DNA of 64,000 nt from contig NZ_LT964739.1 in the NCBI RefSeq assembly GCF_900240265.1, positions 1,386,664 to 1,450,663 of the forward strand, in the 5' to 3' direction. Below are positions 8,805 through 19,800 of this stretch, piece by piece. Origin of the DNA: Galactobacillus timonensis. Lineage in GTDB: Bacteria > Bacillota_I > Bacilli_A > Erysipelotrichales > Erysipelotrichaceae. Under the pieces are notes generated by a model, which was given only the letters and a program-made list of their open reading frames with translations, did no database searches and was not told the DNA's origin. A program made the position numbers and the translations under genes. Every line of letters begins with the position of its first letter. Position 1 is the first letter of the stretch.

Positions 8805-8869
8805 AAAAATACGTATGGTCGGCTCTGATGCGCTCCAAGATTACTGGAGGTCAGGCCGACCATATTTTT
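8805..8869 (-). terminator. Left-end hairpin of insertion sequence copy B
   Basis: Identical to the structure at 12-76: a 10-bp outer stem with an inner CTCCA/TGGAG stem, adjoining the terminal repeat and downstream of the ATPase gene. Confidence 0.55.
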
Positions 8870-9064
8870 GTGCGGAGCTTCTGAAGTCAGGCTGAATGCC
8901 TGCGGGCTCTGCAGATGTTACAGCACCGTCAGTTTTTCGTGCAGACAAGCTTCAGCGACAGCTGCAGGCATCCGGTTTCTCTGATATTTCTGATCTCGTC
9001 GATGGTATAGCCGGCACTGTACAGCGCTGCTTCAAGGTTCCGGCATTCTTTTCTCAGCTTCTCT

Positions 9065-9904
9065 TCATTCGCTGAGCAGGTTTCTGTCTTCTGTTTCATT
9101 TCTGTTCATGCAAAGCATCTCGTGCTGTTCGATATAGTGAATGGTGTTTCCGTCAATGGTATTCATATTGTTCTGTGCCGCATACATCAGGGCCGTTGTA
9201 CAGATGCGGTTGATTCTCCGCATTCTTCCTCCGGTGTTGTTCTGAATGGCCTGATAAGCGTCCTCTGTAAACAGACTGCGCGTGCATCCGCAGCACTGAA
9301 GGCAATGCCTGATATATTCCTGTGTCTCGTTCAGGTTCAGCGGGTGAAGCGTGCAGCCGATCTGGAAGCGGTCCTCAATCGCATGATACTCATTCACGTC
9401 TGTCATCTTCTTCCAGAGTTTCGGCTGTCCGCACAGAACCATTGACAGATAGCTTTCTGAATCATAGGCCTCGTTCAGCAGGTACTGTGCTTCATGAAGA
9501 AGATTGATACGGAGCACATGCGCCTCATCAATGACCAGGCATACCTTCTTTCCTTCTCTGTGAAGGTGGGCAAGCTGTGATTTGGCCAGCTCCCTGGCAT
9601 CGACACGGTAATAGCCGATATCAATTCCCATCTGCCTGAGAATGTCACAGTACAGCTTGCGGGTGTTTGTATTCAGCCCGTTGACATAGATGAAGAGCAC
9701 ATCTTCATTTTCTTTATACAGGCGCCTCAGCAGCGTCGTCTTTCCGCATCCTGGTTCACTGACCAGAATCATGAACTCATTGCCGGCAATGCCTGCCCGC
9801 AGCCTTTCCGCCATTTCCTTCAGCTCCGCTGATTCGTACATCTCACTGACCGGTACGTTCCTGGAAAACGGTTCTCCGGTCATTCCGAAATAGTCTTTAT
9901 ACAT
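9065..9904 (-). CDS. ExeA/TniB-like AAA+ ATPase, copy B
   Basis: The same 279-aa ATPase as at 272-1111 with no amino-acid change that I can find. Walker A and B are intact, and the gene again starts inside the last codons of the transposase. Both copies therefore look functional. Confidence 0.85.
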   Translation of the reverse strand: MYKDYFGMTGEPFSRNVPVSEMYESAELKEMAERLRAGIAGNEFMILVSEPGCGKTTLLRRLYKENEDVLFIYVNGLNTNTRKLYCDILRQMGIDIGYYRVDARELAKSQLAHLHREGKKVCLVIDEAHVLRINLLHEAQYLLNEAYDSESYLSMVLCGQPKLWKKMTDVNEYHAIEDRFQIGCTLHPLNLNETQEYIRHCLQCCGCTRSLFTEDAYQAIQNNTGGRMRRINRICTTALMYAAQNNMNTIDGNTIHYIEQHEMLCMNRNETEDRNLLSE

Positions 9905-11504
9905 GTTTTCCTCCATCGTGGCTGTAGGAGACCGCATTCGATACCGGCACTTCTTCTCTGCTTTCAGCAGGCACCGGCTTGTTTTCCTTCTTCTTACCGA
10001 TGGCATTCTCTGTCAGCGCCTTGTTGTATTCTTCGATCTCCTCCCGCCGTTTCTCTGCCGCCTGCAGGTATTGTTCTCTGCGCTTCTGATCACTGCGCCG
10101 TGCAGCTTCCATCGATGTGATGCGTTCGTCTGTGTCCGGCATAAGGATATACAGTCCGCGGTTGCGGAATCTTTCCCAGTTCGTATAGCCGCACGATGCT
10201 TTCTTGAGCAGTCCGTTTCTCCGTTCCAGCGGACCGGTTGTCGGACGGACGCCCTGAGTGCTGACCTCACCTGTAGCGGGGTCTATTTCATAACAGGCAT
10301 CCACAATATCAAACGAATTGAGAATCTCGTTCCGCCAGCTGGTCAGCGTCACGCCGAAGCTGTTCATTTCGGGAACGGATGAATTCCTGAATTTCCTGAT
10401 CAGTTCCGGGAACTGTTTCTCTGCTGTCTTTCTTGTATTTTCTTCATAGAACCTGATCAGTGATTCCTTCAGCTCCCAGGCTTCTTTCAGCTCGGGACTG
10501 AGAGAAAGAAGCTTTTCTCTGATCTGGTAGTAGTTCAATGTCTCCTTCAGTACGCTGTTGTATTTTCCCGGGGCGTTGGTCGCAAACAGAAGATGGCCGG
10601 CATCGTCAGTTTCATCATCACGCCGCCACAATACCCAGTTCCATGTCTTGTACAGATAGTAATCCGGGTTCTTTCCGTGTCCATCCGGGTTGCGGCGGGG
10701 ACAGTTCTTCATCAGACGCCGCCTTACTCTGTCTGCCTGGTCATTGATTTCTTTTGAAATGTGGAATCGATCCACCGCGTGACAGGCATGTCTGAGGAAG
10801 GTTCTGCTTGCCCAGCGATAGTCTTCCCACATGTCTGAGCATACAAGCTTCACGTTGTCCCGTTCTGCCTGCGGGATAGATTCAAAGAAGCTCCGCAGGC
10901 ATCTCTTCTGACGTGAAGGAAGAAGATCCACCGGTGTCTTTCCGGTGAAGTCATACAGTACACAGACATACTTGGAGTCCAGTTCCTTATGCCTGAAACT
11001 GTATACCTCATCAATATCAAGGTATTCAGGAAGCTTCTGACGGGGAATGTTCACGTGTGTGTCGAAGATCGATGCCGCACTGGTCGGTGAGATATGGTTT
11101 CTTTCCGCTGTCGATGTGAATGTCACGGCAGGATCTTTCAGATCTTCCAGTACGTTATTGACTGTCAGAACTGATATCTTCTGCTTTTTGAACGTAAGCG
11201 GATTTTTCTCGTAGTATGTATGACCGCAGCACCGGCATTCATACCGCCTTGCATGATAGATGACAATGCATTCTCTGCCGGAGAGCGCCGAGTGCCGGAT
11301 CCTTTTCGTCACGTATTTGTTTACCTTTGGCGGCGGATCCTTACATCCGCAGGACGGGCAGGGCTCATACCTTGGGATCAGTGTCAGTTCAACGAAGAGT
11401 GTTTCTCCTTTCTCTCTGACATTGATGTCTTCTACATCTTCCGCTTCCAGCTGGAACACAGCACACAGACTTCTCTGCTTCTCATCAAGCTGTTCAATTT
11501 TCAT
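9897..11504 (-). CDS. ISL3-family DDE transposase, copy B
   Basis: The same 535-aa transposase as at 1104-2711 with all candidate catalytic residues intact. Identical copies 8.8 kb apart give room for homologous recombination that would delete or circularise the PTS cassette. Confidence 0.9.
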   Translation of the reverse strand: MKIEQLDEKQRSLCAVFQLEAEDVEDINVREKGETLFVELTLIPRYEPCPSCGCKDPPPKVNKYVTKRIRHSALSGRECIVIYHARRYECRCCGHTYYEKNPLTFKKQKISVLTVNNVLEDLKDPAVTFTSTAERNHISPTSAASIFDTHVNIPRQKLPEYLDIDEVYSFRHKELDSKYVCVLYDFTGKTPVDLLPSRQKRCLRSFFESIPQAERDNVKLVCSDMWEDYRWASRTFLRHACHAVDRFHISKEINDQADRVRRRLMKNCPRRNPDGHGKNPDYYLYKTWNWVLWRRDDETDDAGHLLFATNAPGKYNSVLKETLNYYQIREKLLSLSPELKEAWELKESLIRFYEENTRKTAEKQFPELIRKFRNSSVPEMNSFGVTLTSWRNEILNSFDIVDACYEIDPATGEVSTQGVRPTTGPLERRNGLLKKASCGYTNWERFRNRGLYILMPDTDERITSMEAARRSDQKRREQYLQAAEKRREEIEEYNKALTENAIGKKKENKPVPAESREEVPVSNAVSYSHDGGKHV

Positions 11505-11668
11505 ACAGTCTTCCCATGCCGAAACAGACCGGATTGTCCGGTCCTGTGATAAAGCGTTCCTTTTCCATGCCTGAAGCGGCTGTTCCGCTGTGAATTGCGC
11601 AGGTTTGCATAAGATTCGTCTCCTTACGCATCGAAAATACTTCACACCAGCGGAATATTCAGTCTGAG

Positions 11669-12253
11669 TTATGTTGCAATGTTCTCGTAAAGCAGTACCT
11701 TCAGGCGGCTGTTCTGGAAAAATTGACGTGAGAAATTCTGTACAAAAGCGGTGCAGACTTCGAACCTGTCGCTTCTTACTGTCAGATCAAGAGTCTTCAG
11801 TTTCTTCCGCTCTTCTTCCATCTTCCTTTTCAGCCACTGAAACCATGAGCAGTCTCTGTCACAGAGATCCGGGTTTTCCTCGGGTTTGTGCTTCTCAGCG
11901 GCTTCCATCACATCAAGAAAGAAATCCGCTGTATTCTCCAGATACGGAACGGCATTCCGGAACAGTATGGCATGTGTCTCATACCCGCCGTCCGGTTTCC
12001 TTCGCCCGACTCTCTGGACACGCAGTAGCGCTCTGCCCTGGCCTTTAATGAACACCCAGCGGAAATAGGAGCCCCACATTCTCCATCCCGCAGGCAGGGT
12101 GACCGCCTCAAGCATCATTTCATACGCAAGCTGTATGACATGATCCGGATTCCACTCTTCCGGATCGCCTTTCTGCTTTTTCCATTTTCTCTTTCTGTTT
12201 TTTCTGATGATCAGCTCAGCAGGCTTGAAAGAAAGCCCTTTGCCAAGTACCAT
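11669..12253 (-). CDS. Unrecognised first gene of the insertion sequence, copy B
   Basis: The same 194-aa basic protein as at 2876-3460. One substitution separates the DNA of the two copies (T at 3296, C at 12089); it appears silent in this frame, since the translated 194-aa sequences are identical. Confidence 0.7.
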   Translation of the reverse strand: MVLGKGLSFKPAELIIRKNRKRKWKKQKGDPEEWNPDHVIQLAYEMMLEAVTLPAGWRMWGSYFRWVFIKGQGRALLRVQRVGRRKPDGGYETHAILFRNAVPYLENTADFFLDVMEAAEKHKPEENPDLCDRDCSWFQWLKRKMEEERKKLKTLDLTVRSDRFEVCTAFVQNFSRQFFQNSRLKVLLYENIAT

Positions 12254-12275
12254 TGATATTGCCTTTCTAGGTGGC

Positions 12276-12406
12276 TGTAAACAGACTTGTGGAAGAGGGT
12301 GTTTACAGTCTTTTATTTATTCACGGAACAAGAAAAACACAGGTACGGTTTCCCGTCAACCGGTGAACAGCCGGTTTATCACTTTCGGGAAGAGAACCTG
12401 TGTTTT
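12276..12406. other. Structured right subterminal region, copy B
   Basis: Carries the same two inverted repeats as 3483-3613, including the three-part nested hairpin (12334-12406). It lies between the 194-aa gene and the right terminal repeat and contains no gene. Confidence 0.5.
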
Positions 12407-12705
12407 ATGTTTGCGCTGCCATGGGCTGTCCTGCTGAACAAACCATATTTCATTTTGAAGCGTTTCAGCTCAGCAGAAGTACATCACCATACGTTGCCGG
12501 GGAGGACACCCTCGACCATATGTAAACGGGGATATTCCTAAACAGTAACGATGTAATTTATCTTACTATTGATCAATTCATGAATGAGTGCGACTCTATT
12601 GATTCATGGCGGGATATTTATTTTCCGAAATCACTTGAATCGATATAATTTGTTTATAAACACATTTATTGACTACATTGCTGGCAAAACAGATTGGAGG
12701 CCATT

Positions 12706-13638
12706 ATGAATAAGAAGAAAGTCATTATTATTACTTCCATTGCAGTCTGCGCCGCTGCCGGAATCGGCGGATACGAATACTGGAAATATGAGGACGCAAA
12801 GAAACGTGCTACTGCATACCAGACCGCTAAGGATTCTCTGGTTCTTGAACTTGCGGTGGATCCTACGATTGAATACGGGGATACCATTGAGGATCCGGAA
12901 GCACTGGCAATGTCTTATGTTACGGATTCGTCTGGAAATGTTACGGTCACAAATGCAGATAAGCTTGATTCCAGTAAGCTTGGCTCCGTTGATCTGACCT
13001 ATACCGTTTCGGCAACAGATACTTATGGTGTTGAAGTGTTGGAGTCAAAGGACCTGACTGTTACAGTTAAGGATACAAAGGCACCGGAAATCACACTGGA
13101 GTCCGATTCTGTTAGCATCCAGGAAGGCAGCGACTTCGATCCGCTGGCGAATGTGACAGAGGTCAAAGATCCGGTGGATGGAGATCTTGATAAGGCCACA
13201 TTAACCGTTGATAATCCTGTTGATACAGCGGCTCCGGGCGATTACACGGTATCTCTTTCCGCTGCAGATGAATCCGGTAATACAACCGATGTTTCGTATG
13301 CTGTTACGGTTACACCGAAGCCCGTTGCAAAGAAAACAACGACAACCGCATCTTCAAACAATACTTCAAGTGGATCGACGGCTTATGCCGCTGCCGATTC
13401 TGGTTCTGAATCCAGCTATACGCAGCAACCAGCAGCAAGTGATTCCGGAACAGATGTAGCGGTAAACGATTCTTCTTCTAATTCCTCTGGCGGGGATTGG
13501 AGATACACAATTTCCAACGATATTATTGGACAATCTAAAGCTGTATATGATGAGGGTATGGAACATTATGGAGAAGGCACTTCATGGGGGGCTGGAATTA
13601 TGCCGGATGGATCTGCTGATTGGTGGCAAGAATATTGA
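12706..13638 (+). CDS. Membrane-anchored protein with Ig-like domains
   Basis: A 310-aa protein with one N-terminal membrane helix (residues about 5-22) and no clear cleavage site, so probably anchored facing out. Two Ig-like/DUF5011-type beta domains follow (VTVKDTKAPEITLESDS marks the second), then a Ser/Thr/Asn-rich linker and a Trp-rich tail ending ADWWQEY. GGAGG lies five bases before ATG 12706. The protein at 27987-29081 has the same plan: helix, two Ig-like domains, low-complexity region, Trp/Tyr-rich tail. A cell-surface role in the conjugative element is inferred. Confidence 0.75.
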   Translation: MNKKKVIIITSIAVCAAAGIGGYEYWKYEDAKKRATAYQTAKDSLVLELAVDPTIEYGDTIEDPEALAMSYVTDSSGNVTVTNADKLDSSKLGSVDLTYTVSATDTYGVEVLESKDLTVTVKDTKAPEITLESDSVSIQEGSDFDPLANVTEVKDPVDGDLDKATLTVDNPVDTAAPGDYTVSLSAADESGNTTDVSYAVTVTPKPVAKKTTTTASSNNTSSGSTAYAAADSGSESSYTQQPAASDSGTDVAVNDSSSNSSGGDWRYTISNDIIGQSKAVYDEGMEHYGEGTSWGAGIMPDGSADWWQEY

Positions 13639-13784
13639 TTTATACTTTACTAATTTACTAATGGTGAAAAATTTATACATTTAGCACAACAAAAATATAT
13701 TCTTGTAGTTTTAATCAAAATACCTCTTCTCGACCGGAGTTAGAAAGGGTATGATGTTTATGCTGTTAGAAGTGTAGATGAGAA

Positions 13785-13813
13785 GCGTTCCGACAAGACG
13801 GAGCGCTTTTTTT
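13785..13813 (+). terminator. Rho-independent terminator
   Basis: An 8-bp stem (13785-13792 with 13799-13806, one G-U pair) is followed by an eight-T run. It separates the Ig-domain gene from the adhesin gene. Confidence 0.75.
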
Positions 13814-13831
13814 CTGCACTTTTTTTCTTTC

Positions 13832-13850
13832 CCGGGGCGAAACGCCCCGG
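13832..13850 (+). repeat. GRCG hairpin 1 (G-type)
   Basis: First member of an element-wide hairpin family. The core is GGGGCG-AAA-CGCCCC (G-type) or GGGACG-AAA-CGTCCC (A-type), extended by flanking bases that change in pairs. Here the stem is CCGGGGCG/CGCCCCGG, then ACTTTTT and the ribosome binding site of the adhesin gene. About 25 copies occur at 13.8-48.8 kb and none in the insertion sequences, restriction region or chromosome. Confidence 0.9.
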
Positions 13851-13867
13851 ACTTTTTGGAGGGATAT

Positions 13868-16800
13868 ATGAGAAAGGAAAATGGCTTCATCCGACCGTTT
13901 GCAGCTGTCCTTGCATTTCTGATGATGGTTTCATCGGTGAATGCAGAGGATCCTGCCCCTGTACCTGAAGAGACTCCTACAACGGAGGTTTCCGGATCCC
14001 GGGATTCTGCAAACAGTGAAACATCTTCAACTGCTTCCGAGTTGCCGGAGCCTTCTGAAGAAACAAGTTTACCGACTGATCAAGAAGGAAAATACAGTTC
14101 GGAACAACCTTCCGATGCTTTTTCATCTGATGAAAAAAGTGGAGAAGATACTTCATATACATCTTCTTTAATTGATTGGGATCAGGCATTACAGACCATT
14201 AACTCTGGAAACGTATATCGCACTGATACCATGATTATGGGCACAATTAATCAGGTTGCTTCTTTACTTACACAAAGCAGCTCTTCCGCAACTGGTATTC
14301 GACGAGCGCCTAGACGTGCACCAGCGCAGCTTGATACTGGAGGTGAAAACTCAGTTTATTCAACATATACAGTTAATGGAACTGAACGATGGTCCAGCCC
14401 AATGTCTTTGCAAGGCCATCCGGCATATTGCATTGAGCCAGGTGTAAATACAGGTATTAATTACGAATCTGAGCTTGCATTTGATACTTTTGACAGCGTA
14501 ACGGCTCATCTGGTTGAAAGAATTATGTGGTATGGTTACGGTCATCCTTTAACTGGTACTGATCCTCTTGATTATGAAGCAACCCAATTACTTGTATGGA
14601 AATACACTGTACCTGAAAAATTCAGTGAGATCTGGGCAACGTATACACTTTGTCCTACTTTTCCATCAACTGTTTCAGCATGTAATTTCACTACGGGGAC
14701 TGGAAAGGCTGATGTTCAAGAACGCATGGACAAGATCATGAATCTTGTAGAAAACCATGATAAGGTTCCTTCCTTCGCTAATGAGTGGCATGGCACCGAG
14801 CATTATGATTTGGACTGGAATGAAACACTGACTCTGACAGATACCAATGGAGTAATGGATTGGTTTAACGATTATTCAGAAGAAGATCATCCTGGCATTA
14901 ATATCAAGCGTGATGGTGACACTTTAAAAATTGATATTGATAATATGTACAATGCTGACGGGCAGACACTTACTTTCATGAGAAAGGATTCTGAATGGAA
15001 GGCTTTCTTAAACGGAATCCTGGTTTGGAGATCGCCAGGAAAACAGTCAATTATGGCGGCTGGAGCAACTGACCCTACTCCCCAATATTCACTTTCCTTT
15101 TCTTTAAACCGCAGCAACATCACTCTCGTCAAGCTTGATGAATACGGCAATGCCGGAAACTTCACTGCCGGAACACAGTTCTATGTAGGATGGTATGAAG
15201 ATCCGGAAACGCAGTATGAAAAGACCGGTGACAATGATACCAACTGGACTGATATTCACGATCCCAATAAGGTGAAGAAGGACGATGTTGACGGCATGTC
15301 AAATGTCACCAACGGGACAACCTTCTATTATCCGATCATGACCGAGGACGGATCTTCCGTTCGGATCTTCACGGTTGGTGCAGATGGCAAGCTGCACATT
15401 GATGGGTTGCTGCCAACGAACAAGAAGTGGTGGATTCGCGAGGTTAACGCAACGAATCCATACACGGAAGATGACCGTGTCTTCTCTGTTACAACCGGAG
15501 CCACCGGAACAACGAATACCTATTCCTTTGAAAACGGGTTGCGGGATATTACCCTGTCCCTGGTAAAGAAGGACAAGGATGATCAATATACCAAGATCAA
15601 CGGTGCTGTTTATCGGATCTGGGAAATCGGAAACGATCTGGATCTTTCCAAGGATCCGACGGAGTATGGAACAGAAGTCAATCTGAACCGCCTGAAGAAT
15701 CCGACGCTGACCTATCAGCAGCTTGTAGAAAACACGAATCTTCAGAAGGGTGATGTGTTCCAGTTCAACGGCTATGTGTATGAGATCACGGAGGCCGGAG
15801 ATTCTACCTATACCGTTAAGGCAGTTAAGGCAAGTGAGTACAACTTCAACACAGACGATGTTTTCTCCCGCTATCAGTTCTTAAAAGCGGAGGATCAGGA
15901 TGATATTCTTGGATTCACCCCGGCGGATTCCTCCAGGGAAAACGCAGCCTATACGGTCTATGACATTTCCAAGCGCCATGCGACTTATGCAGCGGATGAC
16001 GATGAGACGGCGGAACGCAAGATGAGCGTTACAAGTCTTTGCGACAATCTGAAGACGGATGACGGCACGATTGAGCCGGATCCGGACGGGAAGACACTTG
16101 CATGTGTTGTAAGCGTCACGGAAGACAGACCCGTCTCCCAGACCTTTACAGCTTCCACATCGCCAAGCATTGACGATATTAAGACGGCAGCCGCCGATCA
16201 GAATGTAGAGCTTGCCAAGGGCAATACAATTACCGTTAATAACGTTCGTTACACTCTGAACTCTGTTTCTGACGATCAGATTACAGCTTCCCCGGAACGT
16301 GATTATTCCGTCGATCTTTCCAATGCAAAGCCGAGTTACTACGATATACCGAACGTTCGTGACATTAAGACAGGCGATACCTTCACGCTTTCCTATCCGG
16401 AGACACTGGATGGAAAGACGTTCACGGAGGCAGAACAGAAGTTCATTGTTACGGACGCAAATGCTTACACTCTGACTATTGAAACAGTTCCGGAGGATCC
16501 GGATGAAACGCCGGAAACCTTCACCTATACCGTTCCGAACTGGATCGATTATGAAGATATTCCTTCTTCCATACCGGAAACGGAAACATTTACGATCACA
16601 GGCATTACGAATCCTACCTATACGGTTACTGACAGCAGAGGAAACAGCTATCTGGTCAAGAGCAGCGGAACCGAGGTGTTGACAAACGCATCCGGTGACG
16701 CTGCCATTACCGATATTGATTATCTGACAGTGATTGGATCCTTTACGACGGATCCGGATACCGGGGAGCTGGTTGAGGATGTGACAGGCTTACAGGAATC

Positions 16801-19800
16801 CGGCTGCCTGGATCCGGTAAATACGGAGGCATGTCCACTTGGGACGGAACGTCCCAAGTCCTTTACACGGACGGAAACGACGGAATACAGCGGTCCGCAG
16901 TATGCAGAAGCAGTCGGGGGCGAAACGCCCCGGAGCGCCGGAGACACATTTACAGTTGATGATGTTGAGTACACAGTTGTTACCGCTGACGATGGAACAA
17001 GCATCCAGCTGGGCTATGTGAAGGATGATAAGGAATGGATTGTCACGCTTCAGAAGGATACAGAAGTTAATGAAGCTGTTCATGGCGAGAAGTACGATGT
17101 TACCTTCACGATTGCCGCCAGTACGCCAAAGGAGTTTGATGTTTCCTGGAACAATATTAATGTTCCGGTTAATTCCTTAACGGCCAACAAGAGCTTCCAT
17201 CTTTCTTCGACGGGGAATGATACAGGTCTTATTACCTGGGAAAGCATTCCGAATAAATCCGCCGCAGCCGGAACCACATACACGGACGCGAACGGCATTG
17301 AATGGACGATCCTTTACAATGACACGCTGAATCACAAGATTGTTGTTAATTCCAGCAAGGGACGCTACACGGTAACGCCGGAAGGCACGGAAAACAGCAA
17401 TCCAACAAATTGGCAGTCGCTGATCGACGCAGAAGCAGCACGGGGAACGACCTATAAAGTCGGTGAATCGTATACGACAGAATGGACGAAGCAGCTGGAA
17501 AAGGGCGATACCTTCACGATTGACGGAACGCCTTATACCGTTCTTTCTCATGAATACACAACAACCAGCGGAACCACAAAGCTGACAGATCCAACAGCAC
17601 ATGTTTATACGCTTATTTTCCCCTGGGAGAAGGATGCACCTTATTCCTTCACGGAAGCAGAAACACTCGCTGCCGGAGGATCCAGTTTCACAGATGGAGG
17701 GAAGACCTATTCCTGGACCGCAGATCAGATCAACGGCAATACCGTCTATGTTCTGGAGGATCAGGGCACTGGAGAAACCTGGACATACAGCACGAAGACG
17801 CTGAAAGCTGATTCCAGTGCAAATGCACCTTATGAACAGATTGAACCGGAGTACACGCTGACAGTAATTAAGCCGTCTGCTATTACCTATCAGCAGATCA
17901 CGAATGCAGCATACGATGAGAAACAGGTCGGAGACAGATTCACGATTGACGGTGTTACTTATACCGTAATGAAGATTGAAAACGTAACCGATCCGGAGTC
18001 CCAGAAGAAGATCACTGTAGAGAACGCTGACGGCGAAGAAAGCGTGATTTATGAGAAGCAGAATCCGGTAACAGATCCGGATGATGCAGACGCAGAAACC
18101 ATTGCTGCATTCTCTTACGATGATTACACCGCCGCATCGAAGCTGGAGGAGGCCGGAGATACCGTTACCATCGAAGGAACCAAATACACGATTCTGAAGA
18201 AGGAAACGACTGACAATCACGGTGTAATGTTCCGGATCCGCAGCGCAGCCGGGGAAACAATGGATGTCTATGAGTCACCGGACAGCAACTACTACGATAC
18301 GGAACGCATTTACACGCTGAAGACCAACACGGAGTACAACCTTTCGGATCTGTTCACTGGTGCCTATGATATGAAGCTGCAATCCGGCAATTATCATGTG
18401 ACGCTTGAAAAGGAAGACAATGCGGACGGATCGAAGACAGTAACCGTTTCTTCTGATGGCAATACCACAATGGTTCTGCTCTTACTGGACAAGAACGGTT
18501 ATGTTACGGATTCCAAGCAGATCGTCTTCTCATCCACGGGAACGGAAGGAAGTACCGATGGTCTTCCAGTCTTTGAAGGTGAAACCGGAAAGCAGTATTT
18601 ACGCATTGTGGATTCTCTGAACCACAATGTTCCGGTCCCGTATGGAACTACACAGATCTACACCGATGAGGCACACACGAAGCTTTATAAGGAAGTGACA
18701 GCAGATAAGGATGGTGTTGTCGATGTTTCTGACTGGCCCGCGGGAACGTATTACTACACGACGGCAAGAGGCGAAGGAACAGTCGCAGTTGTCAGCCCGG
18801 AGGAAATGACAGGGCAGTTGAAGGTCAGCGGCCTGAAGTGGGGAAGATCTTACATGGCATGTGAGTTCGGTTTACCGGAAGGATATGACTATGGTAATGA
18901 TGAAGTCTGCCATACTTTCACGATGAATGCGGATGCAGAAACCGATGTTATTAACGGCGAGGCATTGAACAAGCTGCGGAAACTGAAGCTGAAGGTATAC
19001 AAGGTTGATCAGGACAACAACAGTATTCTTCTGAATGGCGCATGGTTCACGGTCAGTGATGTAAACAATACGGATACCGTCATTGACGAGCATGAAGCGA
19101 GTACCTTTAAGGAACGGATCACCCTGGCGGATATTCCGACAGACGCGGAACCAGGTGATGAAGTTATTGTCTGGAGAGCAAAGTCCGGCGGAACAGTGCA
19201 TCGTTACCGGATCCTGAATGTTGCCGCAGATTCCATTCAGATTGAGTTGTTTGATAACAACAAGAGCGGAACGAAGTACAACATTCCGGTGAAGGGGATC
19301 AGCAGCACAGCACCGATGCTTTACAGCGATATTGTCCGTGCTGTTACCGTACCGAAGAAGGGATCTGTCTTCACGGTTACGGAGAAGGAACCGCAGAGCG
19401 CGGCACAGTATTATGAAGTGCTGGCAGTGACGCGGACCCAGGGAACCGATGCGTTTGGAAAGCCGACGGATATCGAAGTGATCAGCACTGCAACCGTCAT
19501 CAACAAGAACGAAACCAATGCAGAGGCGATTGTACTGAAGGCAGTTGAGAGTAATGAAACCTATGCGGCTGAAGACTACGGAAAGTATGTTTCCGGCGGA
19601 ATCTTCACGGAGGTTACGGAAGAAGTCAATGCACTTCCGGTCAGCTGGACGGATCTTGTGACAGCAGCCGGAGGAGCAGAGAACATTGCGGAAGGAACCG
19701 AAGTAACAATTCAGCAGCGGACAACAGTGGCTATGCCTTCCTACAGCGATCTTGAAGGACTGTTCGGAAAGACGCTTGCGGAGGTTACGGACGGGGACAA

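Larger units (their letters stand above)
8796..12538 (-). mobile_element. ISL3-type insertion sequence with accessory ATPase, copy B
   Basis: Second copy in the same orientation, 8793 bases to the right of copy A, shorter by one T. Terminal repeats are at 8796-8823 and about 12511-12538. Bases flanking this copy (TCAAAGAA on the left, TAAACAGT on the right) do not form an 8-bp duplication, so it may have arrived by recombination or have lost its duplication. Together with copy A it brackets the 5-kb PTS cassette. Confidence 0.88.

Noticed and set aside
8788..12546. Target-site duplication around insertion sequence copy B
   Set aside because: The eight flanking bases on each side differ, and neither matches the flank of copy A.
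17177..18220. A 347-aa open frame on the minus strand of the adhesin gene
   Set aside because: It lies wholly antisense to a coding region with strong repeat and domain signals; its product is low in charged motifs and has no ribosome binding site. It is a shadow of codon bias.
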